64,000 nt of DNA from Lunularia cruciata (taxonomy: Eukaryota; Streptophyta; Marchantiopsida; Lunulariales; Lunulariaceae), in assembly GCA_948567375.1 (NCBI GenBank), contig OX419756.1, positions 73,758,552 through 73,822,551 on the forward strand, written 5' to 3'. The notes beneath the pieces are model-generated. The model was not told where the DNA came from. It was given only the letters and a program-made list of their open reading frames with translations, and made no database searches. Each line of letters begins with the position of its first letter. The stretch's first letter is position 1. Made by a program: the position numbers and the translations under genes. Of this stretch, positions 34,684-45,919 are shown piece by piece.

Positions 34684-36120
34684 TCAAAGAAGTGAAGTCA
34701 GGGGGAAATTGGGTGCAGGAACTTTGAGTGTTGGTGGTATCTCCAAGCTCGGTGGATCGTTGGTAGCTCGATTCAAGTTCAGTGTTTCCCTAGTGTGCAG
34801 AAGCTCGTTCAATTGATGCAGATTTAGCGGTTAGGCAGATGGTGTGCGGAAGTGCTGGCCAAATTTTTAGCAAAGAAAGAGCAAATTTTGAGCAATGGTT
34901 GTGATTTTGAGCTCAGGAGGTGAAGGTAGGACCAATTTGCTACGAGTTGGGCTCCAAAAGTCAAATGGAAGGTGGAGTTGGGAAGCTCTTCTCATGAATT
35001 TGTGATTTGGAAAAACCCGTGTTGTCAATTTGGCCCAAGTGGAAAGTTAGTGAGGGATTTGGCGGACGGCCAACTTTAGGGTTTACGTCAGATTTTGGTT
35101 GGGATTTAGTCAGATTTTGGCCAGATTTGGAGGAGTTTTGCTAGTTTGGAGGACTTTTGTAGATTTGGAGAAATTTCACCAATTTTGGAGGAGGTTCGAA
35201 GTGGGATTTTGGCCAGATTTGGAGGACTTTTGCTAGTTTGGAGGACTTTTGCAGAGTTTTGGAGAAATTTCACCAATTTTGGAGGAGGTTCGAAGTGGCA
35301 AGAAGAAAGGCCTCATTTGGCTGAATATCGGCATTTCAAGGCATAGGCCTATGGGCTATGAGAGGCTACAAAGGCCTAGAAGGGCCAGAAGGGCCAACAA
35401 GCCAGCTTGTTGGCATGAGGCTAGCTAGTTTAGAGTAGATCTTGGTCATTGGTTGGCAAAATCTGCTTTTCTTGCTAGATTGTGCGCAACAAAGTTTGAC
35501 CCCTAGATCTCTTGTTCCTAGACTGGTGTCCTAGCCAACTGGTCCACCTTCACTTGTTGTCCTAGTGACTGTGCCACTATTATCTATACACATGTAGCTT
35601 TGGTTAGGAGAGGCAGTTTGATCTCATTCTTGGTGATCCTGGTAGCTTAGGACTTAGATACAAACTTCTCTTATATCAAATGCCAAATGGTGGCAGAGTC
35701 AATCCCCTATTGTGTTATGAGATGGAGGGTTCTTGTTTAGATTTCTTGTGATTGGACCCCTCCATTCTCTGCTTCCTATTTATGCACCACGTTTGTGTGA
35801 GGTGCCCTGACTTTTGAGCGTTGGTGCTCTGGTGTGCTCTCGGTGGTGAGGCTGGAGTGATGACCAGTCAGACTACCTTTGTTTCTCTCCGGTGAGGCAG
35901 GAAGTGATGATCTACAGACCGTGAGAGTGCATGTTATGATGGCAGGTTACAGGTTGCCCTTTCCCCTAGTGTAGTTACCTTGGTTAGAGTTACATTAGTG
36001 GGTGGTGCTTAGTTGGTATTGGTACTTAGTGGTGTTGGCACGTGGTGGTGTTGGCACTTGGTGGGGCACTTGCGGTTGCAGTTGGTGGTTTGGGTTTGCT
36101 GTTGTGGTTGCTTTGTCACG
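34684..36120 (+). other. Element M leader; no gene
   Basis: About 1.4 kb between LTR and gag without a long frame. It holds a 92-bp direct duplication (35114-35298) and a GGTGTTGGCAC-type repeat at 36030-36075. Confidence 0.55.
35114..35298. repeat. 92-bp tandem duplication in the M leader
   Basis: ATTTTGGCCAGATTTGGAGGA at 35114 recurs at 35206, followed by the same GCTAGTTTGGAGGACTTTTG and GGAGAAATTTCACCAATTTTGG phrases; two units. Confidence 0.85.
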
Positions 36121-37395
36121 ATGGAGTTCTTTGGAGATTCTAGAGGAGTTAGCCCTACAATACGTAGTGAGTTTACTCGAAGTGGTGCTCAATATTAGCC
36201 TGTATCTCAGGTCCTAGTGAGGGAGGAGATTGACTTTGAGTTGGAGTTCGACACAAGAGCTGATTCAATTGAGAGTGCACTTGGTGTGTCCCACCGTTGT
36301 TGTGGGACATGGATGAGATTTATGGGGCCTCCAAAGGCCCTAAGCATTACTCTGGTATAGTGGGTACCATTGAGTTGGATGACTTCATCCAAGAGTTCAA
36401 TAGTTGGTGTGATTTGCAACAAATACGGAACCCGACTTTGTTCACACCTTTCATGGCATGGAAGGGGTTGTTTTAGCACTTGGAGGGTCCGCCGATGGAT
36501 GACTACCATGAGTTCAAGAGAGCTCATTTGGAGGAGATCAAGTTATGGAGACAGTATTGGTCTCCACACTATGTCTCCATCACTTTAGGCTTGGTGGCCA
36601 GGAGTAGATCGGCTGATCGTACGAGTTCTAGCTCGAGTAGTGTGGGTGGAGCTAATGGAGGTGCACTAGTTGGAGATAGTGCTACTATGAGTGGAAGCAC
36701 CACTGCAGGAGGTGGTGTGGTACCGGGGTTTAGCCCCATGGTGGAGTTCTTCTTGTGTTTGAGGCAGAACTACCGGGGAGTGCGGATTGACAAGTTGAGG
36801 AGCTTGTAGGAGTTCCAACGGAAGGCTAGAGAGAGCCTACGCAAGGCATACACTTGCATGAGGCGGCTGATCAGTTTCACTCAGGGAGTTATTGAGGCCC
36901 AGACAGTCCAGTTTTGGTATGAGATACTGGATAGGGAGTTGCGACGTAGAGTTCATGATGCTACGTTGTTACAAGCTACTTTGCCTACTTTGGTAGTGGT
37001 CTTTGGTTTGGCTGAGCATATTGAGCTCAACATGGTGGAGGAGAGAGTGGTGACATCTGGATTTGGTAGGGAGATCTCATCCACGGCTATGACTTCTTCT
37101 AGAGTGCAGTAGAGTGCACCACGCCTAGTTGGTTTTCAAGGACAGGGTGGACAGCCCAAATCCTATGGAGTGAGTGGAGGGCCTAGTAGAGTTAGACCCT
37201 TACCCTCATTTTTGGATCAGCAATAGCCAGTGAGTGGTGGTGTTGCTTGTTGGACTTGTGGTGGACCTCACCATTAGAGAGAGTGTACTTAGGGCAGTGG
37301 ACTTGATACCTTGGGTGCATCACAGCCAACATAGAGGCAATGTGAGCATTGCCACAGATTTGGTCATACTAGTGATCGGTGTTTTGACCTACACT
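36121..37395 (+). pseudogene. Element M gag with two zinc knuckles
   Basis: Starts at ATG 36121 (MEFFGDSRGVSPTIRSEF). One shift and several stops interrupt it. The core pattern is ELDDFIQEFNSWCDLQQIRNP..FTPFMAWKGLF then LEGPPMDDYHEFKRAH. A Ser/Gly-rich linker (36605-36720) follows, then a helical region (36858-37112). Two CCHC boxes follow: CWTCGGPHH.REC (37248-37292, one stop inside) and CEHCHRFGHTSDRC (37342-37383). It packages element RNA. Confidence 0.8.
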
Positions 37396-37937
37396 TGGAG
37401 TTACGGAGTGGTAGGGCTGCTATGGCTAGTAGTAGAGGAGCTCTAGTTCATGGAGGACGTGGTGGTAGAGGATCTACACCTAGTAGGGGTGCAGTACCTA
37501 CCCTTACTTTTGACACAACTATGGCTACTCGGATTGAGTAGTTGGAGTAGAGATTGGCTAGTATGGCTATTGCTCAGAGGAGATCAGATTTGGGTGCTGA
37601 GGCTTCCACCTCATATGCTGGTGATAGAGATGCTTTGGACTTCATGTGCGGAGCAGCACAGGTGGATGCATCTGCAGCAGTGACTAGGAGTGCAATACGT
37701 GCTCAAGAGCCTAGAGGAGCATCAGTGGAGTTGGATCCACAGAGAGGAGAGGTTGGGAGACAGGTCAGACTTCCCTAGTCTTTCACACTATCTGAGGCAT
37801 TGCAGACAACATCCATGGTTCCTAAACGTCCCAGTGCAGGTGTGGTAGGTGGTGATAGAGTGCATGATGGACTACCTGCTAGTCAACCACCTACTACTAC
37901 ACAGACTGAGTCTAGCATGATGTTGGAGGTGGCTTAG
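37396..37937 (+). pseudogene. Element M gag-protease linker
   Basis: Low-complexity Ala/Ser/Arg-rich reading frames broken by stops (for example 37554-37778). No domain was recognised. It connects the zinc knuckles to the protease ORF. Confidence 0.5.
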
Positions 37938-39197
37938 TTGATTATGCGGCGTCCTTTGTTTTTAGTTAGTGACATGTTTACATTGGGAGTGGACCCCGCC
38001 CCAGTGTTTTGGTTGGCTGCCACGTTGTGCGAGAGTAGGGATGGTGCAGTTCCTACTACTAGAGCAGAGGTGGTTGGTAGTGGAGCTGACTTGGTTGAGG
38101 AGCATAGGATCCGTTCAGCGACCAGTGGTTTATGGCAAGCAGCAGCGGCTAGACTAGAGGAGTTGTTTGCTAGACCGGCCTTTGAGAGAGCATGGTTCAC
38201 ACCTGGTGTTGTCCTATTGGATAACCAGAGGGGGATTTTTTTTTTGGTTGGACCTTCAAGGAAGATCTATACACCACAGAGAGTCTTGTTAGACTCTGGT
38301 GCACAACCCCTTATGTTGGGGAAGGCTGCAGTTGTTGGTATGGAGTTACATAAGACCGATGTGGAGAGGTGTCTGTTTCAGATCCAGACATCTCTAGGTG
38401 GTGGTTTGACACATTACATCACACGTGGGAAGCTTGTTGTCCAAGTTCAGCATGGTCATCCAACTGATAGCTTGGTAGTGAGAGCTCAGGCTATTGCGAC
38501 GATAGTTGAGTCATATGATGTGCTAGTTGGGGGAGCAGTGTTATACTCCATGGGTTTCAGCATTGACTATTGGGAGGAGATAGCCTCTTATAGACCTGGT
38601 TGGCAATCTGGTGAAGGACGGGTATGTCGCCTACCGGTACGCTTCAGTAGTGGCAGTCTTGGCTCACTACAGTCCAGGACCATGGCAGCATTGGTTTTAG
38701 CTTTCAGTGGTGCAGTTACTTGGCCTGGTGACTTGTTGGAGGGGAACGCCCATGCAGAGGATACTCCAATACCAGAGGAGATCACTCGACTGTGGAGTAC
38801 AAGTGGGATTGTTCCATCCACCTTGGATGTTCCATTGTGGAGTTCAGAGGAGGCATTGCAGCAGGATGCAGATCAATTGGTGCAACAGGCTTGGAGTGGA
38901 GCCTTCGTACCATCAGGAGATGAGTGTGAGGATGAGCCTCGAGAGGCAATTGCTTTGACACCTCTGGATACCACACTCATTGCTTGGCAGTATCCAATAG
39001 AGAGAATATGCCTATTGGAGTTGTTTGGTGGGATTAGCACCGGACTAGTTGCGGTGTTACATGCGGGTATTCAAGTACAAAGGTACTTGTATGTAGAGAG
39101 AGATGAGACTGCTAGGCAAGTCTCTCTACATCATGTGGCACACTTGGCCTATCGGTATCTGGAGTTATTACCGATGTCAGTAGTCAGAGGTTACTAG
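37938..39197 (+). CDS. Element M protease and methyltransferase N-terminal part
   Basis: 419-codon open frame, the longest intact piece of M. Residues 112-240 form a retropepsin: active site VLLDSGAQPLMLG (Asp119 with canonical D-S-G) and the second motif YDVLVGGAVLYSMGF. After an acidic linker, residues 357-385 carry C5-methyltransferase motif I and II: ICLLELFGGISTGL (the SAM-binding F-G-G-x-x-x-G loop) and YVERDETARQ (the acidic end of strand 2). The frame ends in a TAG at 39195. The coding sense continues in the same frame to 39288. It is truncated relative to the full domain because element G is inserted. Confidence 0.9.
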   Translation: MIMRRPLFLVSDMFTLGVDPAPVFWLAATLCESRDGAVPTTRAEVVGSGADLVEEHRIRSATSGLWQAAAARLEELFARPAFERAWFTPGVVLLDNQRGIFFLVGPSRKIYTPQRVLLDSGAQPLMLGKAAVVGMELHKTDVERCLFQIQTSLGGGLTHYITRGKLVVQVQHGHPTDSLVVRAQAIATIVESYDVLVGGAVLYSMGFSIDYWEEIASYRPGWQSGEGRVCRLPVRFSSGSLGSLQSRTMAALVLAFSGAVTWPGDLLEGNAHAEDTPIPEEITRLWSTSGIVPSTLDVPLWSSEEALQQDADQLVQQAWSGAFVPSGDECEDEPREAIALTPLDTTLIAWQYPIERICLLELFGGISTGLVAVLHAGIQVQRYLYVERDETARQVSLHHVAHLAYRYLELLPMSVVRGY

Positions 39198-39288
39198 AAG
39201 GCCCTACCAGGAGACATTTCCTTACTGGGGACGCATGACCTAAAGAGACATGGGCCTATTCACTTGGTGATTTTTGGATGGCCATGTC
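39198..39288 (+). pseudogene. Methyltransferase motif IV (up to the Pro-Cys loop)
   Basis: In frame with the preceding ORF: ISLLGTHDLKRHGPIHLVIFGWPC, ending at the catalytic Pro-Cys (39283-39288). In C5 methyltransferases this Cys attacks carbon 6 of cytosine. Element G begins at 39289, and the residues following the Cys continue at 46616 on the other side. Confidence 0.88.
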
Positions 39289-39331
39289 TGTAACACCCAT
39301 TTGTGCATGTGTGTGGTATTTGATATCTTTT
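39289..39331 (+). repeat. Start of element G 5' LTR
   Basis: TGTAACACCCATTTGTGCATG... matches the first 40 bases of the 3' LTR at 45920, then diverges. A second, imperfect copy of the same start follows at 39333. Confidence 0.75.
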
Positions 39332-40632
39332 GTAACACCCATTTTGTGCATGTGTGTCTGATCTAAGATACCAAAAACCTTTCTATTCAGCACCCATATT
39401 TCAGATTTGGTCTGAAAACCACCCCACTCACTTCAAAAACTCATAACTCCTTGTGCAAGAATGATCTCTCTCTAATTTTTGTGGCAGCAGGTAGAATACA
39501 ATGCATTGAATTTTCTTGGAAATTTTCAGGAAAATTCACTAAAAATTGAAGAAATGGCGGACTCTATACAATTTTCCAAAGAGCATGCAGTTGCGAGAGC
39601 ACTTTACCCTATCAACTTTCAAAAATTCTAGCCCAGTGTGAATAGTAGCTTTCACAATAATTTCAAGGGTGGTAACTGAAAGATAACCCAAGCTATCATG
39701 TGTAGAAATTTCAAGTCTAGATCTCAAACTTGAGATTTTGCCCAAAATCTGCAATCCACCTCACACAATCTATCCAATTCCTCTCATGTGTACAAGATGT
39801 ACAAAATCACCTCAAAGACATCATAATGAACTACAGGGTATACAAATGGATCTTGGTTCTCTAACATAAGTTCAGCCCTCTCTTCTCCTAATGTTCTCTC
39901 CAAGTGAGCTCTCATAGCCTCCTTCTGCCTAATGTAGAATTGAACGCGGAATATTATCTTGCCTTCTAGAGAGGTCCCGGCAACGGAACCAAAAATGTGA
40001 GCCGGCTTGTCTCTCACTCAAGATGAACCTCTGATGGATATTATGGTAGCGCACCATGGACTAAGAAGGCAAGGAACCCGAACTCCATCATACTCCTCCA
40101 AGGCTAACACTCCAAGACTCAAGACATTGCTCACTAGAGAACTCAATGAGAGAGAGATAGTTGCAAATGAAAGGATGATGAGTACCTCCTCACCCCTTGT
40201 TTATATACTTGTGAAATAGTTACGTACCAAAGTTACTAATTACCGTAGTAACTCAAGTTACTAGACTAAAAGTCAAGTAAAGTCAAAAAGTAGAAAGGAA
40301 TATCCATTCACATGGGCATATTCCCCTAAGCATGTGGTCTTATCTTGAGCCAACCACTAAGTCAAGGATTCCTTCACATGGGCTATCCTTGGACTAAAGA
40401 AGAATCCAAAACAAAAAGGCTTGTGGGCCCAAGAGTTCTCAACTCTTTCCTCAAAGCCAAACACCTAGGAATAATACCAAGTCAACACACTAAAATCCAA
40501 AATAGTAGTGCTCATCTTTTCTACTTCCTCTAAAGTAAGGTCCCCTCTATCTTAGCTATGACTAACTTTAGCTAACCATGATTAATACAGAACTATCCTT
40601 TATCTCTATATAAATAATATCTCTTAAATACT
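39332..40632 (-). repeat. Inverted LTR-plus-leader segment of element G
   Basis: 40632-39998 is the reverse complement of most of the G LTR (compare 45960-46611). It is followed on the minus strand by TTTTTGGTTCCGTTGCCGGGACC, a PBS-like site, and a small-module ORF (40017-39784). It looks like the 5' LTR and leader flipped in place, possibly by recombination between the LTR start and an inverted copy of it at 39333-39360. Confidence 0.65.
39784..40017 (-). CDS. Small module ORF in the inverted G leader
   Basis: 77 codons: IIFRVQFYIRQKEAM..., LGEER, NQDPFVYPVVHYD and ILYILY. Same module as the two ORFs upstream of gag in element K (13032-13461) and as 40831-40995. Function unknown. Confidence 0.5.
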   Translation of the reverse strand: MRDKPAHIFGSVAGTSLEGKIIFRVQFYIRQKEAMRAHLERTLGEERAELMLENQDPFVYPVVHYDVFEVILYILYT

Positions 40633-40645
40633 TATAATACCAAGA

Positions 40646-40828
40646 TTGGGAGGGAGAAGATCTAAGACCAAGGAGTTGTGTGAGGTTTGTGGAGTTGAAG
40701 GACTTCCAAAAGGACATGAGTGTAGTGGAGTAAAAGCACTTTTGGAAACTTTGGTGAAGGATCTTAGAGAGAGTCTTAGTACAGCTACAGAAATACTCCC
40801 ACCTTCATCAGCTAGTTCTCAAGATTAG
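40646..40828 (+). CDS. Small Cys/His ORF of element G
   Basis: About 60 codons starting with TTG (no ATG), or continuing an upstream frame. CEVCGVEGLPKGHEC gives C-x2-C-x8-H-x-C, possibly zinc-binding. It ends in TAG three bases before the next module ORF. Unrecognised. Confidence 0.4.
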   Translation: MGGRRSKTKELCEVCGVEGLPKGHECSGVKALLETLVKDLRESLSTATEILPPSSASSQD

Positions 40829-40830
40829 TG

Positions 40831-40995
40831 ATGGAGATAATCTTTCAACTTATGGATAAACTATCCATGAGAGTTAGATTAATATGCACTCTGGGATTTG
40901 ATGTTGCTATAGAAATCTTGGAGCAACCTGAACCTTTTGTGTTCTCTAGAGTGGATTATTCTCAGATGGTGTTAGTCATGTATATACTCTATTAG
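40831..40995 (+). CDS. Second small module ORF of element G
   Basis: 54 codons from ATG 40831: MEIIFQLMDKLSMRVRLICTLGF..., EQPEPFVFSRVDY, VMYILY, then two stop codons. It parallels 40017-39784 and the K modules in length and in the closing strand pattern. Confidence 0.5.
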   Translation: MEIIFQLMDKLSMRVRLICTLGFDVAIEILEQPEPFVFSRVDYSQMVLVMYILY

Positions 40996-41051
40996 TAATA
41001 GAGTGAGAGAAAAAAAAAATTGAGAGAAAAGAAAGATAGTGAGGGGTTAAG

Positions 41052-42480
41052 ATGGGGAAACTTCCGGTTTTCTTTAGCAAAGATGGAGAAGATGTGGAGG
41101 CCTTTGTGAGAGACTTCAAGAGAGCTTGCATAGGAAACAATGAGAGGAGGAAGAATGAGTGGGTCTCATTATTACCAGATTTCTTTGAGGATGCACCACT
41201 TACATAGTATGAGTCAGAATACCAAAAGAGAGAGAGGAGAGATGGGGAAGAGGAGTCTTGGGAGACTTTGACTTCAGCACTCATTGAAAACTTTCTTCTT
41301 GATGAGAGTTATGAGAGATTGATGAGTGAGGTTACATTTCTCAAGCAAGGAGATGGAGAAAAAGTGAGTCTATGTGGAAAGAGTGGAAAAGTTAGAGTCC
41401 AAATTTTGCATAGTGTTGAGGAAGGGTGGGGATGATGTGGAGACTACAATGATTGGCATAGGGGCCATGCTCACCAAAAATTTTGTGGGAGGGTTGAGAC
41501 CACAAATTAGAAGCAAGGTGAGATATGAGAAACCTTCTTCCAAGGTTGAAGCTATCAAGATCGCAATTCGTATGGAGGAGAGTTTGGAAGGGGATGAGAG
41601 TGATTTGGTGGTGAAGGAGGTTGTGCATCCTCCTCAAGGCTACAAGTATGGTGGAACTTCTGATAATTTGGTGACAAGGGTTGCACCACAAGTAGTAGTT
41701 GCTCCAATTCTTGCACCTCCACCAAAAGATCCACTCCAAACCATCACAAAACAACTTGCGGATCTCAAGATCAATGTGGTGCAACTATGGGAGAAGAGAG
41801 AAGTGGATCAGAATGTAGGGAGAGGGCCTAGGAGTTATGGAAACTATCCATATAGAGGAGTTCAACTAGCCAACAATTTCAATGATAGAAATTATTTTGG
41901 TTGTGGAGGAAGAGGCCATATTCAAAGGAATTGCCCAAATTCCACTTACCATGGAGGAAAGGGTTATGAGGGAGCCAATAGAGGGAAAGAGGGTGGTAGT
42001 GAAACCCAAGTGACTCCTAATCCAAAAAAAGATAAGGGGATAGCATCCATAGATGTGGTGGAGAGCAAGTATGAGAAGGGAGAGTGCACAAACTCCAAGA
42101 GTCTTAATTTGGAGCTTTTGGCACAAGAGAAGAAGAGAGCTCATTTTGCAGAGGATGTTCACTCTTCTCAAGGATTTACTCCAAGAAAAGATACTCCTAT
42201 GTCTAATAGGAGCACTCGCCCCTCAACACCATCAACAACAAAGACTCCAAGGAAGAAGTTAGGGATGGAGGATTTCTTGATTTCAAAGCAACAATGGAAC
42301 TACAATGTGGAGGATGTTTGTAGTCACAAGGCTAACATCACAGTGGGCCAATTGATTGCTTTGAACCCTACCTTGAGAAAGGAGCTTAGAGGTGGTTTGA
42401 GTTCTACAAGGAGCAAGAGGAAGAAGAAGGAAAAAGTTCCAATATCAATGGGGGTGGTGGATGCCAAGCCAGCACCATGG
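41052..42480 (+). pseudogene. Element G gag
   Basis: ATG 41052 (MGKLPVFFSKDGEDVEAFVRDF). One TAG at about 41205 and a frameshift near 41365 occur before the long open frame 41374-42663. The gag core includes LIENFLLDESYERLMSEV and FVGGLRPQIRSKV. A zinc knuckle near 41898-41940 reads YFGCGGRGHIQRNC, so its first Cys is Tyr. A basic linker follows. Confidence 0.8.
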
Positions 42481-42760
42481 GAGGCTTATGAATATGCCTC
42501 CAAGATTGATGTGAGAGTGAATGGTCACAACATCAAGGATGCATTGGTTGATGGAGGATCAGTAGTAAATGCCATGTCAGAAAGGTTGATGAAGAAGTTG
42601 GGTATGATATCCTCAAGAGCTTTAACATTTGTGGTGAGCATGGCAAACAAGCAACAAGTTTGACCAAAAGGGGTGATGGATAAAGTGATAGTTTCAGTTA
42701 TGGGAGTTCAAAATCTCATGACTTTCCAAGTCTTGAAGGATTCAAGCTATGACTTACTTC
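42481..42760 (+). pseudogene. Element G aspartic protease
   Basis: KIDVRVNGHNIKDALVDGGSVVNAMSERL shows the D-G-G-type active site typical of Tat/Athila-like proteases. A TGA at 42661 interrupts it before the second motif, DLLLGRLWL (42750). Confidence 0.75.
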
Positions 42761-44574
42761 TTGGGAGGCTATGGTTGAGAGTAGCACGCATAACTGATCG
42801 ATGGCACAAAGGGTACTTGAGGATTGGGCCATCAAACCATAGAGTCACAGTTCTTGTGACTAACACCACCAACACTTCACATTCAGATACACCATCTTCT
42901 GATTATTGGGAATCAGATTCTGAAGAAGGAGCTTCAGGTGTGGACACAAGCATGGAGGAAGAGACTTCCACAGAGGAGGATGAATCTGAATCTGATTCAA
43001 ATGTGTATCCCTTGTGTGCTATGGATTTTGCACCTAAGCTAGAGGTTTTGAAGGACCCAGACAAATCACCATTGACACTTGAGGTGGTAGAGAGAAGGTT
43101 AGCTACCCTCAAGTATGGCCCAAATGTTACCAAGGAGGAGAAGGTGAGATTTGAGGAGATTTTCCGCAAGTTCATCCATGTGTTTGCTTTTAGTTACAAG
43201 GATTTGAAGGAAGTCACCTTGGAGGAGCACAAGATAGAGGTGGAGTCACATGCAAGACCAATCCGCCAAAAGCAACGTCGCATTAGCCCACCAATATCTT
43301 TGGTTGTGAAGGAGGAGATTGATAAGCTCAAGGAGGCTGGATTTATCTTTGAGGTGGAGAATTCAGAATGGATGTCTCCAATTGTCATTGTGAAGAAAAA
43401 GAATGGCAAGCTTTGGGTATGTGTGGATTACAAGAAGCTTAATGCTGCTACCAAGAAGGACTACTACCTATTGCCATTCATTGATGAGATCTTGGAGGAG
43501 GTTGCAAGTCATGAGAGGTAGAGTTTTGGAGATGGTTATAGTGGATATAACCAAATCAAGATTGCACCAGAGCATCAACAACTCACCATGTTCACCACAC
43601 CTTGGGGAACTTACGCTTTCAAGGTCATGCCTTTTGGGCTTTGCAATGCTCCAGCCACATTCCAACGGTTCATGAACAAGGTATTTGAACCTTTCATTGG
43701 GAAAGTTGTGAGAGACTTCATTGATGACTTTTGTGTCTATGGGAGCAAGGAGGAGCACTTTGAGCACCTAATCAAAGTCTTGCAACGCTTAGATGAGGCA
43801 AATGCATCACTCAACCCAGAGAAGTGCATTTTTGGATGTGAAGAAGGCCTACTTTTGGGGCACATCATCTCCAAGGATGGAATAGCAGTTGATCTTGAGA
43901 AGGTGAGGAAAATCTCAGACCTTCCATTCCCTTCAAGCTTGACAAAGTTACACCAATTCTTGAGGATGGTTGGGTATTATAGGAGGTTCATCTTCTCATT
44001 TTCCAACAAGGCTTATGCATTGACCATCTACATGAAGAAGGGTGTAGATTACATGGTGATTTGGGAAGACAAGGAGGCTCTCAAAGCTTTTGAGGAGCTC
44101 AAGCAATCCCTTGTTGTAGCTCCAATTCTTGCTAAACCTGATTGGAGTAAGCCTTTCATCCTCTACACTGATGCTTCTAATGTAGCTATAGGATGCACTC
44201 TTAGTCAATTAGACCAAGATGGGCATGATCATCCAATAGCTTATGCTAGTAGGCAGATGGTTTCAGCAGAGAAGAACTACTCTATCACGGAGAGAGAAGG
44301 GTTGGCAATGATCTTTGGTCTCAAGAAGTTTAGACACTACTTGATTGGAGGGAAAGCCACAATTGTCATGGATCACAAGGCTTTGAAGTACATCTTCAAC
44401 AAGCCTAATGTTGAAGGGAGACTAGCAAGGTGGATGATACTCTTGTCTGAGTATGACTACACCATTGAGGATAGGCCAGGAAAGAAACATGCAAATGCTG
44501 ATTTGTTATCTAGAGCCTATGATCATGATGGAGATGAGCCAGGGATGATTCCTTCCCGGATGAGGAGCTCATGA
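42761..44574 (+). pseudogene. Element G reverse transcriptase and RNase H
   Basis: One frame with a single TAG at 43519. An acidic Ser/Glu linker (42880-43010) precedes RT: MSPIVIVKKKNGKLWVCVDYKKLN, then VMPFGLCNAPATFQRFMN and the catalytic FIDDFCVYG. RNase H follows with LYTDASNVAIG, ITEREGLAM and VMDHKALKYI. It overlaps the integrase frame by 4 bases (ATGA at 44571), indicating a -1 shift. Confidence 0.88.
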
Positions 44575-45899
44575 CAATCTCAATCACTCAAGAGGTTCCA
44601 ATGGAGTACAAGGAGATTGTGGATTTTGTGACAAGAGGTAACTATCCAGAAGGGATGCATGCTAGGGAGAGGAAGGCCCTTGCAGCAAGATCTAGACCTT
44701 ACACAATGATGGATGATATTCTTTTTCACCAAGGAGCAGATGGTCTACTTCAAAGAGCAGTGGGTAAGGAAGAGTCTATCCTACTCATAAAGGAGTTTCA
44801 TGAAGGTTTAGTATGTGGAGGACACTTTGCAGGAAAGGTGAATGCTTTCAAGATTCTAGATGCAGGTTACCATTGGAGAGGGATTTTCAAGGATTGTCTT
44901 GAATATTGCAAAACTTGTCATGTTTGTCAAGCTTTTGCTAGAAAGTCTACATCCACTCCACCACTTAGATCCATTCCATTGCTAGGACCTTTTGAGAAGT
45001 GGGGAATTGATTTTGTAGGTCCTCTTAATAGAACCCCAAGGAACAATCAGTACATTGTGGTAGTTACTGATTACCTTACCAAGTGGGTTGAGGCTAGACC
45101 ATTGAGGGACAAGAATGAAGATGAAGTAGGTAGATTTCTTTACAAACGCATTATCACTAGGTTTGGGTGCCCTTTGGAGTTGGTTTTTGATAGAGGAGGA
45201 GAGTTTATATGAAGCATTACTACAGCCATGCTACGACATTTCTCTATCACACATAGAGTAACTACATCCTATAAGCCAAATTCCAATGGCTTGGCAGAGA
45301 GAACCAATCAGACCTTGTGCATGATGTTGGCCAAAGATGCAGAAATGGAGGGGGCTAAACATCATTGGGACAAGAAGATTCATGCAGTTTTGTGGGAGTA
45401 TAGGACAACCATGAAGACTTCCAACAGATATTTTCCGTTTCAATTGGTGTATGGTATTGAGTCTACCTTACCTATTCACTTTGATCTTCCTACCTTCCAA
45501 AGCATTCATAGGAGATTGAAGAAAGCACAAGGAGGTGATGCATAGAAGTCAAGGAAGGATCAACTCATGGAGTTGGAAGAGGCAAGAGCAGTTGCTATGG
45601 TTCGAGTGGAGCAGACCCAAAGGAAACAAAAGGAGAGCTATGACAAGAGGCAAGGCAAGAAGAAGGTAGAGACTTTCAAAGAAGGTGATTGGGTAATGTT
45701 GTTTGATTCCATTCGATTCAAGAGAATGCAAAAGAAGTTTTTGCCTAAGTACTTTGGACCTTTCATAGTGGAGAAGGTGTGGGGCAATTACACCTATGAT
45801 CTCAAGGAGTTGGGAGGAAGACACTTTGATAGGATTAACCATGATAAGTTGAAGATGTACCATAGAAGGTAGAGAGACCTTCACTTTGAAGACAAAGTG
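44571..45899 (+). pseudogene. Element G integrase
   Basis: Zinc region H-x3-H...CKTCHVC at 44800-44930. DDE core: D in WGIDFVGPL, D in VFDRGGEF, E in NGLAERTNQT. A stop at 45210 (after GGEFI) and another at 45543 (GGDA) split it. The C-terminal GPF-type region reads FGPFIVEKVWGNYTYDL (45567-45872). No chromodomain follows. Confidence 0.85.
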
Positions 45900-45903
45900 A
45901 AAA

Positions 45904-45919
45904 CTTAGTCCGGGGGTAA
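45904..45919 (+). other. Element G polypurine tract
   Basis: TTAGTCCGGGGGTAAA immediately before the 3' LTR; the CCGGGGG core is the usual PPT form of Athila/Tat-like elements. Confidence 0.7.

Noticed and set aside
35480-35570. tRNA gene or tRNA-derived SINE on the minus strand
   Set aside because: The minus strand has phrases resembling an A box (GGACCAGTTGGCTAGGAC) and a weak B box (GGGGTCAAAC), but the stems do not pair well and no acceptor stem is visible.
36002-36217. Gly/Val/Trp-rich ORFs
   Set aside because: They translate a short GGTGTTGGCAC-type repeat in the leader of element M and precede the real gag start.
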